A stretch of DNA of 64,000 nt from contig JAUHZY010000001.1 in assembly GCA_030425825.1 (NCBI GenBank), positions 1,212,834 to 1,276,833 of the forward strand, read 5' to 3'. The notes under the pieces are model-generated. The model had not been told where the DNA came from. It made no database searches and was given only the letters and a program-made list of their open reading frames with translations. The position numbers and the translations under genes were made by a program. This document shows, piece after piece, positions 1 to 9,171 of the stretch. The stretch is from Alphaproteobacteria bacterium. Its GTDB lineage: Bacteria > Pseudomonadota > Alphaproteobacteria > JAUHZY01. Every line of letters starts with the position of its first letter. The stretch's first letter is position 1.

Positions 1-51
1 CAAAACAGTTAAAACTGATAATTCTTCTACAATTTTATCTAAATTAGCCAT
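1..51 (-). CDS. rplL: 50S ribosomal protein L7/L12 (5' end only)
   Basis: Only the first 17 codons are inside the window; the gene runs off the left edge. The product starts MANLDKIVEELSVLTVL, the usual start of the L7/L12 N-terminal dimerisation domain. It follows rplJ by 70 bp on the same strand, the universal rplJ-rplL order. L7/L12 dimers bind the C-terminal tail of L10 to form the ribosomal stalk that recruits translation factors. The identification rests on this short stretch plus position. Confidence 0.9.
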   Translation of the reverse strand, partial: MANLDKIVEELSVLTVL

Positions 52-121
52 TTTAAATTCCTTTTCTAACTTCTAATTTTTAAACAAATTTTGTTCAAGA
101 GCTTGTAAATTTCCAAACAGA

Positions 122-634
122 TTAACTGTTTGAAGATCCATAAGCACCGAAAACACGTGCCAATTGCCCCGCTGGAGCCTGAGTCACGCTGGCAATTTTC
201 CCTGCAGGTGCTTGCAAAAGACCCACAATTTTGCCGCGCAGCTCGTCCAGTGAAGGAAGAGAGGCGAGTGCTTTCACTTGATTAACTTCTAGTACCTGGT
301 CGTTATACCCAGCACACAAAACGACAAGTTTCTCGTTCTTTTTCGCGAAATCGACTGTTACCTTCGCAGCAGTCACGGGATCATTAGAATAAGCAATCGC
401 CGTTGTTCCTGAAAAATAGGATTCCAACGCTTCATACTTTGTTCCTTTGAGAGCTAATTTCGTTAAACGATTCTTTGTCACTCGAAACTGAGCACCAGCT
501 TCACGAACCTGCTCGCGAAGAGACGTCATCTCTTCTGCGTCAAGACCATTCTGCTGAGCAACGACAACAAGCTGAGCTTCTTGAAAAACTTGATTCAAGG
601 ACTCAACAACTTCTATTTTTTGAGCTCGTTGCAC
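122..634 (-). CDS. rplJ: 50S ribosomal protein L10
   Basis: The protein is 170 aa, the normal bacterial L10 length. The first ~110 residues form the rRNA-binding domain (typical LREQVREAG and RVTKNRLTKLAL segments) and the C-terminal part is the helical tail that holds L7/L12 dimers. L10 anchors the stalk to 23S rRNA and represses its own mRNA. It lies between rplA and rplL, with a 201-bp spacer upstream that carries the probable L10-binding leader. The start at 634 gives MQRAQKIEVVESL, a normal L10 beginning. Confidence 0.97.
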   Translation of the reverse strand: MQRAQKIEVVESLNQVFQEAQLVVVAQQNGLDAEEMTSLREQVREAGAQFRVTKNRLTKLALKGTKYEALESYFSGTTAIAYSNDPVTAAKVTVDFAKKNEKLVVLCAGYNDQVLEVNQVKALASLPSLDELRGKIVGLLQAPAGKIASVTQAPAGQLARVFGAYGSSNS

Positions 635-709
635 TTTTTTTCTCCGAACAAAAGTTAAACCAATAAACCAATCTGCCCGTAGAAAAAAAATAAAACTTTT
701 ATTTTCTTT

Positions 710-785
710 CTTCGTCTCATGCGGGCCATATATTTAAACCATTCACCCCTAAAGGCTTCAAGCACCCACAATCTCGGACAGCAAA
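710..785 (-). promoter_or_regulatory. probable L10 leader (autoregulatory mRNA element before rplJ)
   Basis: On the minus strand the rplA-rplJ spacer contains CCGAGATTGTGGGTGC (777 to 762), followed by a second conserved-looking block, GCATGAGACG, near 722-712. This resembles the kink-turn and bulge core of the rplJ leader to which the L10-L7/L12 complex binds in many bacteria. Two further hairpins lie between it and the end of rplA: ATATCG/CGATAT around 811-832 and GTTAAG/CTTAAC around 787-806. The match is by eye, so the borders are approximate. Confidence 0.55.
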
Positions 786-835
786 CAGTTAAGAGTTACC
801 CCTTAACCGATATCGACCCGAAAGCCGATATTCCG

Positions 836-1531
836 TTACGCTGCAAAACTTGCAACGTCAATCTTAACACCAGGACCCATCGTAGAACTGATCGCAACTT
901 TTTGCATATAAGTCCCTTTGGCACCTGATGGCTTTGCTTTATTTAAAGCGTCGATGAAAGCCAATACGTTCTCTTTAAGTTTTGGTAAATCAAAGCTTGC
1001 CTTACCAACACCTGCATGAATAATGCCTTCTTTTTCAACGCGAAACTCAATTTGACCAGCTTTTGCAGCATCAATAGCCTGTGTAACATCCATTGTTACC
1101 GTGCCAAGCTTTGGATTAGGCATCAAACCTTTAGGGCCAAGAACTTTACCTAGACGACCAACAACTGCCATCATATCAGGCGTTGCAACAATACGGTCAT
1201 AATCAAGGTTACCGGCCTGCATATCTTCCATAAGATCTTCAGCACCGACCTTGTCAGCCCCTGCTTTTTTTGCTTCTTCTGCTTTTGCGCCACGCGCAAA
1301 AACAGCAACCTTCATTGCTTTACCCAAACTGTTCGGCAGCGTGATCATGCCACGAACATTTTGATCAGCATGACGTGGATCAACACTTAATTGAATTGCA
1401 ACATCAATCGTCTCATCAAACTTTGTTTTTGAGTTTTCCTTAACAAGCTTCAAAGCATCATCCAAAGCGTAGAGCTTATCGATCTCAACAGCTTTTTGTG
1501 CTTCAACAAATCTTTTTCCTGCTTTTGCCAT
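836..1531 (-). CDS. rplA: 50S ribosomal protein L1
   Basis: 231 aa, the standard L1 length. It begins [15 protein letters not shown] and carries the L1 signature near [16 protein letters not shown]1 forms the mobile L1 stalk near the E site of the 50S subunit and in many bacteria represses the rplK-rplA mRNA. It starts 5 bp after rplK and is cotranscribed with it. Nothing unusual was seen. Confidence 0.98.
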   Translation of the reverse strand: MAKAGKRFVEAQKAVEIDKLYALDDALKLVKENSKTKFDETIDVAIQLSVDPRHADQNVRGMITLPNSLGKAMKVAVFARGAKAEEAKKAGADKVGAEDLMEDMQAGNLDYDRIVATPDMMAVVGRLGKVLGPKGLMPNPKLGTVTMDVTQAIDAAKAGQIEFRVEKEGIIHAGVGKASFDLPKLKENVLAFIDALNKAKPSGAKGTYMQKVAISSTMGPGVKIDVASFAA

Positions 1532-1536
1532 TTTTA

Positions 1537-1971
1537 TTATCCTTCCAGTACTTCGATTCCCATGGAACGAGCTGTTCCAGCAATCATACTTGCAGCTGCA
1601 TCCATATCACCTGCGTTTAGATCTTGCATTTTTTGCTCTGCAATCTCATGAATTTGCTTCATTGTAACTTTACCAGCAAAACCACCGCGACCAACTGTCC
1701 CAGAACCTTTTTTGATTTTTGCTGCCTGCTTTAAGAAAAAGCTCACAGGAGGCTGCTTTGTTACAAATGTAAAGCTACGATCTGCATAAACAGTAATCTT
1801 TACAGGAATAGGAATTCCTGGCTGCAAAGACTGTGTTGCCGCATTAAACGCCTTACAGAATTCCATAATATTTACACCTTTTTGACCCAAAGCTGGACCA
1901 ACAGGAGGAGAAGGGTTCGCCTTCCCCGCCGCAATCTGTAGACTTATATATCCATCAATTTTTTTTGCCAT
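1537..1971 (-). CDS. rplK: 50S ribosomal protein L11
   Basis: 144 aa. It shows the N-terminal domain [20 protein letters not shown], whose prolines are the thiostrepton-contact region, and the C-terminal rRNA-binding domain ending in [14 protein letters not shown]11 with 23S rRNA forms the GTPase-associated centre and is needed for RelA activation. It follows nusG by 25 bp and precedes rplA. Confidence 0.98.
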   Translation of the reverse strand: MAKKIDGYISLQIAAGKANPSPPVGPALGQKGVNIMEFCKAFNAATQSLQPGIPIPVKITVYADRSFTFVTKQPPVSFFLKQAAKIKKGSGTVGRGGFAGKVTMKQIHEIAEQKMQDLNAGDMDAAASMIAGTARSMGIEVLEG

Positions 1972-1996
1972 TTTATTGCCTCACCTTACTTTTAAT

Positions 1997-2533
1997 TTAT
2001 GACACGCGTTCAACTTGCTCGAACTCCAGCTCAACCGGCGTTGATCGACCAAAAATAGAAACTGCGACTTTTAACTTGCCCTTTTCATCATCAACCTCTT
2101 CAACCATACCGTTGAAAGATGCAAAAGGACCATCGTTAACACGAACCTGCTCACCAACATCAAATGTGATAGAAGACTTCGGACGATCAACACCCTCTTC
2201 AAGCTGCCTCAAGATCTCCTGCGCCTCACGCTCACTAATTGGTGATGGCTTATTACCACGGCCACCCAAGAACCCTGTAACTTTTGGTGTGTCTTTCACC
2301 AAAACCCAAGACTCATCATTCATTTCCATTTTTACCAAGATATAACCTGGGAAAAACTTACGTTCGGCATTAACTTTCTTACCACGACGGACTTCAACAA
2401 CTTCTTCTGTTGGCACAAGAACCTGCTCAAAATAACCTTCAATACCTTTTCGACGCGCCTGTTCGTTAATTGAGGCTGCTACTTTCTTTTCACCACCCGA
2501 CAAAACATGTACGACATACCATCTATGAGCCAT
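1997..2533 (-). CDS. nusG: transcription termination/antitermination factor NusG
   Basis: 178 aa. The N-terminal NGN domain begins AHRWYVVHVLSGGEKKV and binds the RNA polymerase clamp. The C-terminal KOW domain (DVGEQVRVNDGPFASFNG) contacts Rho or ribosomal protein S10. It lies between secE and rplK, its usual place. Length and domain order are those of an ordinary housekeeping NusG rather than a specialised paralogue. Confidence 0.97.
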   Translation of the reverse strand: MAHRWYVVHVLSGGEKKVAASINEQARRKGIEGYFEQVLVPTEEVVEVRRGKKVNAERKFFPGYILVKMEMNDESWVLVKDTPKVTGFLGGRGNKPSPISEREAQEILRQLEEGVDRPKSSITFDVGEQVRVNDGPFASFNGMVEEVDDEKGKLKVAVSIFGRSTPVELEFEQVERVS

Positions 2534-2553
2534 TGTTTTTTTAAACCTTCTCT

Positions 2554-2850
2554 TTACGCACCAAGACCTAAAATAGTCCGAACACCTACCGCTAAAATCT
2601 TATCAACAAAGAAAAAGAAGAAAGCCGCTGCAACAACCATCGCAAAAACCATCAAAGTTGCCGATACAGTCTCTTTTCGCGTCGGCCAAGTAACCTTAGA
2701 AACCTCTGAACGCACATCTTTAAAAAAACGAAAAAGATTAAATCTCTTTTTCTTAACAGATGCTTGAACTGCTGACTTCGACTCGCTCGTTGCTGTATTT
2801 TTAGCAACTGAACGCTTTTTAACTTTATTTTTTCTTTTTTTTGCCATCAC
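2554..2850 (-). CDS. secE: preprotein translocase subunit SecE
   Basis: 98 aa. A Lys-rich cytoplasmic N-terminus is followed by the SecE core FFKDVRSEVSKVTWPTRKE and one membrane segment (about residues 65-95). SecE clamps SecY in the Sec channel. The core motif makes the call secure despite the small size. The frame opens with two adjacent Met codons and either could be used. The N-terminal basic extension (about 35 residues) is low-complexity. An AT-only inverted repeat (CTCTTTTTT/AAAAAAGAG) lies directly upstream of the start. Confidence 0.95.
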   Translation of the reverse strand: MMAKKRKNKVKKRSVAKNTATSESKSAVQASVKKKRFNLFRFFKDVRSEVSKVTWPTRKETVSATLMVFAMVVAAAFFFFFVDKILAVGVRTILGLGA

Positions 2851-2882
2851 AAAACTCTTTTTTAAAAAAAGAGCATATCCTT

Positions 2883-2905
2883 AAAATTAAAAGGAGAAGC
2901 TCTCC
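2883..2905 (-). terminator. possible weak terminator or attenuator between tRNA-Trp and secE
   Basis: On the minus strand GGAGA-GCT-TCTCC (2905-2893) forms a short hairpin followed by TTTTAATTTT. It lies after the tRNA-Trp 3' end and before secE. It could reduce readthrough from the tuf-tRNA part into the secE-rpl part, or help tRNA 3' processing. The stem is only 5 bp. Confidence 0.35.
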
Positions 2906-2926
2906 CCTACCCCTGCTCTTATAAAG

Positions 2927-3002
2927 TGGCAGGAGCGAAGGGAATCGAACCCCCAACCCCCGGTTTTGGAGACCGGTGCTCTACCAATTGAGCTACACTC
3001 CT
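2927..3002 (-). tRNA. tRNA-Trp (CCA)
   Basis: A 76-nt cloverleaf with encoded 3' CCA. The acceptor stem is AGGAGTG/CGCTCCT, the D arm GCTC...GAGC, the anticodon stem CCGGT/ACCGG with loop CTCCAAA (anticodon CCA), and the T loop TTCGATT. It lies between tuf and secE, a very common position for the single tRNA-Trp gene. Confidence 0.97.
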
Positions 3003-3017
3003 ACAACCCAACTAAAA

Positions 3018-4208
3018 CTATTCAATAATTTTAGAGACGACCCCTGCACCGACGGTACGGCCACCTTCACGAATCGCAAAGCGTAAACCTTCATCCATCG
3101 CAATCGGCGCACCCAATGTCACAGACATCTTAATGTTATCACCAGGCATAACCATCTCAACACCATCAGGCAACACAACATCACCCGTCACATCCGTCGT
3201 ACGGAAGTAAAACTGTGGACGATAACCACTAAAAAATGGTGTATGACGACCACCTTCTTCTTTCGTCAAAATATAAGCCTCAGCTTCAAACTTCGTATGA
3301 GGCTTAATCGAACCAGGCGCACACAACACCTGACCACGCTCAACATCCTCACGCTTCAAACCACGAAGCAAAGCACCTACATTATCGCCAGCCTCACCAC
3401 TATCAAGAAGCTTACGGAACATCTCAACACCTGTAATCGTCGTCTTCTGTGTATCACGAATACCAACAATCTCAATCTCGTCACCAACGTTCACAACACC
3501 CTGCTCAATACGACCCGTCGTCACTGTACCACGACCAGAAATACTAAACACATCCTCAATCGGCATCAAAAATGGCTTGTCCTTCGGACGATTAGGCTCA
3601 GGAATATAAGTATCAACAGCATCCATCAATTCCATAATCTTCTTCGAACCAATCTCCTCATCACGACCCTCAAGGGCAGCCAAAGCTGAACCAGCAATAA
3701 TCGGAATATCGTCGCCAGGAAAATCATAAGAACTTAAAAGCTCACGAACTTCAAGCTCAACCAACTCTAACAACTCAGCATCATCAACCATGTCAACTTT
3801 GTTCAAAAAGACAACCAAAGCAGGAACACCAACCTGACGCGCCAACAAAATATGCTCACGTGTCTGTGGCATAGGACCATCAGCAGCGTTCACAACCAAA
3901 ATCGCACCATCCATCTGAGCAGCACCAGTAATCATGTTCTTCACATAATCAGCGTGACCAGGACAATCAACGTGCGCATAGTGACGATTCGCAGTCTCAT
4001 ACTCAATATGAGCAGCACTAATCGTAATACCACGCTCCTTCTCCTCAGGAGCCTTATCAATACCATCAAAATCAACCTTCGCAGCCAAACCAGCATCACT
4101 CAATACACGACTAATCGCAGCCGTCAAAGTCGTCTTACCGTGATCAACGTGACCAATCGTCCCAACATTCACATGTGGCTTATTACGCTCAAACTTCTCT
4201 TTAGACAT
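3018..4208 (-). CDS. tuf: elongation factor Tu
   Basis: 396 aa, the standard EF-Tu length. The GTPase motifs are intact: GHVDHGKTT (P-loop), DCPGHADY (G3) and NKVD (G4). Domains II and III follow through [22 protein letters not shown]-Tu carries aminoacyl-tRNA to the ribosome. It lies directly after tRNA-Tyr and tRNA-Gly and before tRNA-Trp, so it is the tufB-type copy. Whether a second copy exists cannot be seen here. Confidence 0.98.
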   Translation of the reverse strand: MSKEKFERNKPHVNVGTIGHVDHGKTTLTAAISRVLSDAGLAAKVDFDGIDKAPEEKERGITISAAHIEYETANRHYAHVDCPGHADYVKNMITGAAQMDGAILVVNAADGPMPQTREHILLARQVGVPALVVFLNKVDMVDDAELLELVELEVRELLSSYDFPGDDIPIIAGSALAALEGRDEEIGSKKIMELMDAVDTYIPEPNRPKDKPFLMPIEDVFSISGRGTVTTGRIEQGVVNVGDEIEIVGIRDTQKTTITGVEMFRKLLDSGEAGDNVGALLRGLKREDVERGQVLCAPGSIKPHTKFEAEAYILTKEEGGRHTPFFSGYRPQFYFRTTDVTGDVVLPDGVEMVMPGDNIKMSVTLGAPIAMDEGLRFAIREGGRTVGAGVVSKIIE

Positions 4209-4271
4209 ATCGAATCTTCTCCATTTTTACTTTTTGCAATACACTCTACCTACAAACCATTCCGCCCTAGC

Positions 4272-4345
4272 TGGAGCGGGTGAAGGGAATCGAACCCTCA
4301 TGACCAGCTTGGAAGGCTGGGGCTTTACCATTAAGCTACACCCGC
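4272..4345 (-). tRNA. tRNA-Gly (TCC)
   Basis: 74 nt including CCA. The acceptor stem is GCGGGTG/CACCCGC, the anticodon stem CCAGC/GCTGG with loop CTTCCAA (anticodon TCC), and the T loop TTCGATT. It lies 63 bp before tuf in the same transcript as tRNA-Tyr. Confidence 0.96.
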
Positions 4346-4387
4346 ACTATCCGTGCTACTCTTCAACTATCCCTCACCTTTTTAAGG

Positions 4388-4473
4388 TGGTGGAGGGGGT
4401 AGGATTCGAACCTACGTAGACCGAAGTCGGCGGATTTACAGTCCGCTGCATTTGACCGCTCTGCCACCCCTCC
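4388..4473 (-). tRNA. tRNA-Tyr (GTA)
   Basis: 86 nt with a long variable arm (CCGACTTCGGTC region), as expected for a class II tRNA. The acceptor stem is GGAGGGG/CCCCTCC, the anticodon loop is CTGTAAA (anticodon GTA) and the 3' CCA is encoded. It is the first gene of the transcript starting near 4565. Confidence 0.96.
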
Positions 4474-4572
4474 GAAACTCACTACGGAACCCAAAAAACA
4501 CCACATACCCCAGAAATTTTAAAAGCCAAAATCCAGGCACACTTCTAGAGTATAAAAAGGATAGGGGAGCGC

Positions 4573-4600
4573 ATTATGCCTGGTTTACACCTTAAGTCAA
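4573..4600 (-). promoter_or_regulatory. sigma70 promoter of the tRNA-tuf-secE-nusG-rpl transcript
   Basis: On the minus strand TTGACT (4600-4595) and CATAAT (4578-4573) are 16 bp apart, followed by GCGCTCCCC. The predicted start is near 4565, about 90 nt before tRNA-Tyr. The GC-rich stretch just after the -10 resembles the discriminator of stable-RNA promoters under stringent control; that part is inference. Confidence 0.7.
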
Positions 4601-4661
4601 GGAGAAAGTTGCGATTTTTGAAGGAAAATACACATAAATTTTTTACAAAATAAAATTACTA

Positions 4662-5495
4662 CTAACGTGCTTTTTCTATGCGATCTTGAGAAGGTTTTTT
4701 TGCAGGCCTTGGGAAAGTCGTTGTGCCTTCTTCTTTGATAATAGGGTTAGGCAAATTCAAACCACCCCTGACAACCCCCTTAAAACGAGATGTCATGTAG
4801 CTGCTATACAAACCTTGAAGAGTATCAATATATGCATCGGCACCCTTTAGCCTATGAACTTCTGAAAATATAATATCTGAAAACCTTTCATCTGCATCGT
4901 TTTTGTCATTGGCAGACTGAAACTCTTCTTGGAGCACAAGAGGATCTTTTTTACCAACAAAACCCGGAACCAGCAGGGCAGTGTTTTCTAATGAAGTTAA
5001 ATGACATCCTTTTCTAAGAGTCCTTAACACTCTTCGACGCCAAATCTCTTGAGCACTCCGATCAAGGAAAACAAGCGCATCAACAGGCAGCTCATCTTGC
5101 CCTGCACCTAATGGCTTACGCGTTTTCTCGCCATACTCATGATCTGGTGAGACATCAAAAATATCTGGCCGAGGATGATAGTAAACCCCCTTGTATCCCT
5201 CTGTTCTATTGATACGATTAGAATCCCTAAAAAAATACTCACCACTTCTTATCTCATAAAAAGGCTGCTCCAAGTCTTTCAAGAAAGTACGTACAGTTGT
5301 ATCCCTGTCGTGAAACATCACACCAACCGAACAGACAATATCCCTTTTTTCTGAAAGGAACTTCGCCAATTCTTGCTTTAAGATGGTATATTTACCGCCA
5401 GATTGACTCGTATAATCCTTGCCAACAAGATGAATATGAAACTTATCTGTCATTTCACTGACAGCTTCAGCATATGATGGATTTACAGCATGCAT
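4662..5495 (-). CDS. hypothetical protein, 277 aa
   Basis: I do not recognise this protein. It is a soluble, charged protein with no signal peptide or membrane segment. N-terminal stretches such as FHIHLVGKDYTSQSGG and a mixed alpha/beta pattern suggest a globular domain. The C-terminal ~45 residues are Pro/Lys-rich and look disordered. An in-frame Met at residue 15 (MTDKFHIHL) is an equally plausible start. It is the last gene on the strand after valS (70-bp gap) and ends 62 bp from the -35 box of the tuf transcript. Uninterrupted length and codon use like its neighbours support a real gene. Confidence 0.65.
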   Translation of the reverse strand: MHAVNPSYAEAVSEMTDKFHIHLVGKDYTSQSGGKYTILKQELAKFLSEKRDIVCSVGVMFHDRDTTVRTFLKDLEQPFYEIRSGEYFFRDSNRINRTEGYKGVYYHPRPDIFDVSPDHEYGEKTRKPLGAGQDELPVDALVFLDRSAQEIWRRRVLRTLRKGCHLTSLENTALLVPGFVGKKDPLVLQEEFQSANDKNDADERFSDIIFSEVHRLKGADAYIDTLQGLYSSYMTSRFKGVVRGGLNLPNPIIKEEGTTTFPRPAKKPSQDRIEKAR

Positions 5496-5565
5496 TTTTT
5501 ATTTCTCAAAAAGATCATTTTTGAATAATAACAACACAGGTGTATCTTTTCAAGAAAATATATTC

Positions 5566-8202
5566 TTAGGTATCCGCTAACAACTTTAATGCATCTTGTA
5601 ATTTTTGTCGCTTCATCTGCAAATCGCTCTGCTCTTTTTTCGCCTTAGCAACAACTTCTGGCTTCGCCTTCTGGCTGAACTGCGGGTTTGACAAACGCTT
5701 ATCAAGCTTCTCAAGATCAGTAGCCAACTTATCAAGCTCTTTACCCAAACGCGCACGCTCTGCACCCGCATCTATGATATCAGCCAACGGTAATAAGATA
5801 GTTGTCTGTCCAAAAACAGACTGCATAGCACCTTCAGGAACCTGATCAACAAAATCGATCTTCTCGATACGTGTTATTTTATGGATCATATTTTGATGAA
5901 TATGATACCAGTTTTGCAATTCTTCTGTAGCGTCTTTCATCATAACAGGAATAATGTTTTTTGGTGGCACATTGACCTCGGACCGCAAAGATCTGATATG
6001 TGCAACCAAGCTTTGCACCCAAGACACTTGTTCTGCAGCAGACATATCTATCCCCGCAAGATCGCCCTGAATCTCTTGGTTCATTAACATGTTACGTTGA
6101 CTTAACTCTTGCCAAAGATGCTCCGTCACAAATGGCATCAAAGGGTGAAGTGTTTTCAAAATTTGGTCGAACACCCATCCTGTCACAAGCCTAATTTCGG
6201 ACTTAGCAGCATCATCATCGCCCTGCAAAACAGGCTTTGTGAACTCTAAATACCAATCACAGAACGTGCCCCACACAAAGTGATAAAGGTGATCCGCAAT
6301 TTGATCAAAACGATAATTTTCATAATCAGCTTGAAGCTGGGATTGCAGTTTCAAGAGCTCGCTTAATATCCAATGATTTAAAGGGTGCTTAACATCATCA
6401 ATACTTAGGTCAGATCCAAATACAGCCTCATTCATTTGGCAATATTTTGCGGCATTCCAGATTTTTGTAACAAAGTTACGCCCCAACTCAACCTGACTTT
6501 CAGCCAACTTAATATCTTGACCAGGAACTGAAAGAGAAGCCAGCGTGTAACGCAACGCATCAGCACCAAACTTATCAATCAAAACACGTGGGTCTATTAC
6601 ATTCCCTTTTGATTTTGACATCTTATTACCGTGCTCATCACGCACAAGCGCATGCACATACACATCCTTAAACGGCACATCTTCCATAAAATGCATGCCC
6701 ATCATCATCATGCGTGCTACCCAAAAGAAAATAATATCAAAACCAGTCACCAAAACAGATGTTGGATAGTACTGCTTCAGCTCACCGCTTTCTTCTGGCC
6801 AATCAAGCGTAGAAAATGGCCAAAGCGCGGAAGAAAACCAAGTGTCTAACACATCTTCATCTTGAGTCAGCGCAACATCCCTGCCATAATGCACCTTTGC
6901 TTTTTCAAGTGCCTCTGCTTCATTATGCGCAACAAAGAATTCGCCATCTGGTCCATACCATGCAGGAATACGATGCCCCCACCAAAGCTGGCGGGAAATA
7001 CACCAAGGCTGTATGTTTTCAAGCCAGTTAAAGTATGTTTTCTCCCAAAGCTCGGGGACAAATTTTGTGTCACCTTTTTTGACTGCTTCAAGTGCCGGTT
7101 GAGCAAGCGTTTCCGCATCCACATACCATTGATCAGTCAGCCAAGGCTCAATCACCACACCACCACGATCACCATATGGCACCATATGTGTTGTTGGTTC
7201 AATTTTTTCTAGTAATCCTAATTCTTCAAAAGCCTTCACGACTTCTTTTCTGGCCTTAAAGCGTTCCATTCCTTGGAATTTTTCTGGAACATTTTCATTT
7301 AAATGTGCCGTCTCGTCCAAGATATTAATCATTTCCAGATTATTGCGCTGCCCAACCTCATAATCATTAAAGTCGTGTGCAGGGGTAATTTTCACAGCAC
7401 CTGTCCCTTTTTCAGGATCAGAATACTCATCAGCAATAATAGGAATTTTACGACTGACCAACGGCAAAAGAATATTCTTACCGACTAAGTCTTTATAACG
7501 CTCATCGTCTGGATGAACAGCAACGCCGCTGTCCCCAAACATCGTTTCAGGACGTGTTGTTGCAACAACAACGAACTGATCAGAATTTTCGATTGGATAT
7601 TTAAAATAATAATAATTGCCTTGAGACTCTTTCTGCTCAACTTCTAAATCTGAAATGGCTGTTTTTAGCTTTGGATCCCAGTTTACTAAGCGTTTATCAC
7701 GGTAGATCAAGCCTTGGTCAAAAAGCGTTACAAAAACTTCACGTACAGCTTTTGAAAGCCCTTCATCCATCGTGAAACGTTCGCGCTCCCAGTCTGGTGA
7801 GATACCCAAACGACGGAAAGCATTCATAATCATGCCGCCAGATTCTTCTTTCCACTGCCAAACACGTTCTAGAAACTTTTCTCGGCCCAAATCATGGCGT
7901 GATACACCTTCACCATCCAGCATACGCTCGACAAGATTTTGCGTTGCAATTCCTGCATGGTCCATTCCTGGCTGCCACAAAACATCACGGCCTTGTGTGC
8001 GGTGATAGCGCACCAAAACATCTTGCAAGGTAAACGTCAGCGCATGACCAATATGAAGCGATCCTGTCACGTTTGGGGGCGGCATCATGATACAAAAAGG
8101 CTCTTTAGAAGAGTCTATTTTTGACTCAAAGCACCCAGCATCTTCCCAGGATTTGTATAAAGATTCTTCGACCGCCTGAGCGTTAAATGATTTTTCTAGC
8201 AT
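5566..8202 (-). CDS. valS: valyl-tRNA synthetase
   Basis: 878 aa class Ia synthetase. The nucleotide-binding motif is HIGH (PNVTGSLHIGHALTF, near residue 50) and the second signature is KMSKSKGNVIDP. The editing (CP1) domain contains TTRPETMFGDSGVAVHP. The C-terminal ~65 residues form the coiled-coil tRNA arm typical of ValRS. It charges tRNA-Val and hydrolyses mischarged Thr-tRNA. It starts 12 bp after popZ and follows the order tolC-popZ-valS common in alphaproteobacteria. Confidence 0.98.
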   Translation of the reverse strand: MLEKSFNAQAVEESLYKSWEDAGCFESKIDSSKEPFCIMMPPPNVTGSLHIGHALTFTLQDVLVRYHRTQGRDVLWQPGMDHAGIATQNLVERMLDGEGVSRHDLGREKFLERVWQWKEESGGMIMNAFRRLGISPDWERERFTMDEGLSKAVREVFVTLFDQGLIYRDKRLVNWDPKLKTAISDLEVEQKESQGNYYYFKYPIENSDQFVVVATTRPETMFGDSGVAVHPDDERYKDLVGKNILLPLVSRKIPIIADEYSDPEKGTGAVKITPAHDFNDYEVGQRNNLEMINILDETAHLNENVPEKFQGMERFKARKEVVKAFEELGLLEKIEPTTHMVPYGDRGGVVIEPWLTDQWYVDAETLAQPALEAVKKGDTKFVPELWEKTYFNWLENIQPWCISRQLWWGHRIPAWYGPDGEFFVAHNEAEALEKAKVHYGRDVALTQDEDVLDTWFSSALWPFSTLDWPEESGELKQYYPTSVLVTGFDIIFFWVARMMMMGMHFMEDVPFKDVYVHALVRDEHGNKMSKSKGNVIDPRVLIDKFGADALRYTLASLSVPGQDIKLAESQVELGRNFVTKIWNAAKYCQMNEAVFGSDLSIDDVKHPLNHWILSELLKLQSQLQADYENYRFDQIADHLYHFVWGTFCDWYLEFTKPVLQGDDDAAKSEIRLVTGWVFDQILKTLHPLMPFVTEHLWQELSQRNMLMNQEIQGDLAGIDMSAAEQVSWVQSLVAHIRSLRSEVNVPPKNIIPVMMKDATEELQNWYHIHQNMIHKITRIEKIDFVDQVPEGAMQSVFGQTTILLPLADIIDAGAERARLGKELDKLATDLEKLDKRLSNPQFSQKAKPEVVAKAKKEQSDLQMKRQKLQDALKLLADT

Positions 8203-8214
8203 GCCTTTTTATCT

Positions 8215-9171
8215 TTAATCTTTGCGACGTGCTTGGTGGGAAATACGCTCAACTTCTTCTTTGACAACATTTTCAACAACAGAAGCAAGGTTATTATCCA
8301 GCCATTCTTTCAGCATTGGTTTTAATAATTGCATCGTCATCTGTTCTAAAGTCATACCGCTTGCTCCAATTGAAACCGATTGCACAACCTGTGATTCAAC
8401 CGTTTTTGATAGATCGGCAAAAGCCGAACCAGCTTTTGACACAACGCCTTCATCCGACAGCATTGTAGGATTATCGTCTTGAACAGCTTCTGCCGAAGCT
8501 TCTTCAATAACAGGCTCTTGTGTAGCCGTTACACTTGGCTCCTCTTTTTGCACCTCAACAACTGGCGCGCCATAATCTTCATCATCCTCTGCGGGGGCCA
8601 GCTCTTCTTCGCTATCATCATCGGCCAATGCAGATGCCATCGCAGCCTTCAAGTCTAAGGGCTTTGCATCCTGGATAATTTCTATTTCTTCTTCTGAATT
8701 ATCTGTCATTTCTTGCTCGTCTGCCTGATCTTCTGCCTGATCTTGACTGACTTCCTCAGCAGATTCAAGAATTTCTTGATTTTCTTCTTCCACTTTTGGG
8801 GGTGCTTCACTTTCTTGCAAGGGCTCTGCCTCTACAGCTTCTGGCTCTTCAGCAAGCGTCTCTTCCTCAACGGGAGCGGACTCTGCTGGCTCTTCCGCAA
8901 CAGATTCTTCTACAACCTCTTCTTCAGGTGCTTGTTCTTCCACACCTCCCTCTTCCTTCGCAGGCTCTTCTACGGCTTCTTCTTTGAGGTCTTTAATTGT
9001 TCCGTCTTCTTCCACAACTTCTGTCAATTCGATCATCTCATCCTCACTTGCAGCTTCAGCATTTGAATCACCCTCGACAACACTTCCATCACCATCCTCT
9101 GAGATGATTTGTCTTATGGATGATAAAATTTCATCCATTGAAGGTTCATTTTCTTTTGCTTCTTCACTCAT
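8215..9171 (-). CDS. popZ: PopZ-like polar organising protein (DUF2497 family)
   Basis: 318 aa from the Met at 9171 (MSEEAKENEPSMDEIL); another in-frame Met three codons upstream is possible. The N-terminal helix SMDEILSSIRQIISEDG and the C-terminal helical block MLKEWLDNNLASVVENVV are the two conserved parts of PopZ. The ~200 residues between them are extremely acidic (Glu/Asp/Ala/Pro-rich) and presumably disordered. In Caulobacter PopZ (177 aa) forms a polar matrix that anchors the ParB-parS centromere; this protein is clearly longer because of its linker. It overlaps the end of tolC by 8 bp, so it is translationally coupled. Confidence 0.85.
   Translation of the reverse strand: MSEEAKENEPSMDEILSSIRQIISEDGDGSVVEGDSNAEAASEDEMIELTEVVEEDGTIKDLKEEAVEEPAKEEGGVEEQAPEEEVVEESVAEEPAESAPVEEETLAEEPEAVEAEPLQESEAPPKVEEENQEILESAEEVSQDQAEDQADEQEMTDNSEEEIEIIQDAKPLDLKAAMASALADDDSEEELAPAEDDEDYGAPVVEVQKEEPSVTATQEPVIEEASAEAVQDDNPTMLSDEGVVSKAGSAFADLSKTVESQVVQSVSIGASGMTLEQMTMQLLKPMLKEWLDNNLASVVENVVKEEVERISHQARRKD

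Noticed and set aside
3243-4283. Long open frames on the plus strand opposite tuf
   Set aside because: They are shadows of a strongly biased gene, with unlikely Thr/Asn/Leu-rich products.
8713-9066. Phe/Leu-rich open frame opposite popZ
   Set aside because: It is the complement of the Glu-rich linker (GAA/GAG read as TTC/CTC) and is not an independent membrane protein.
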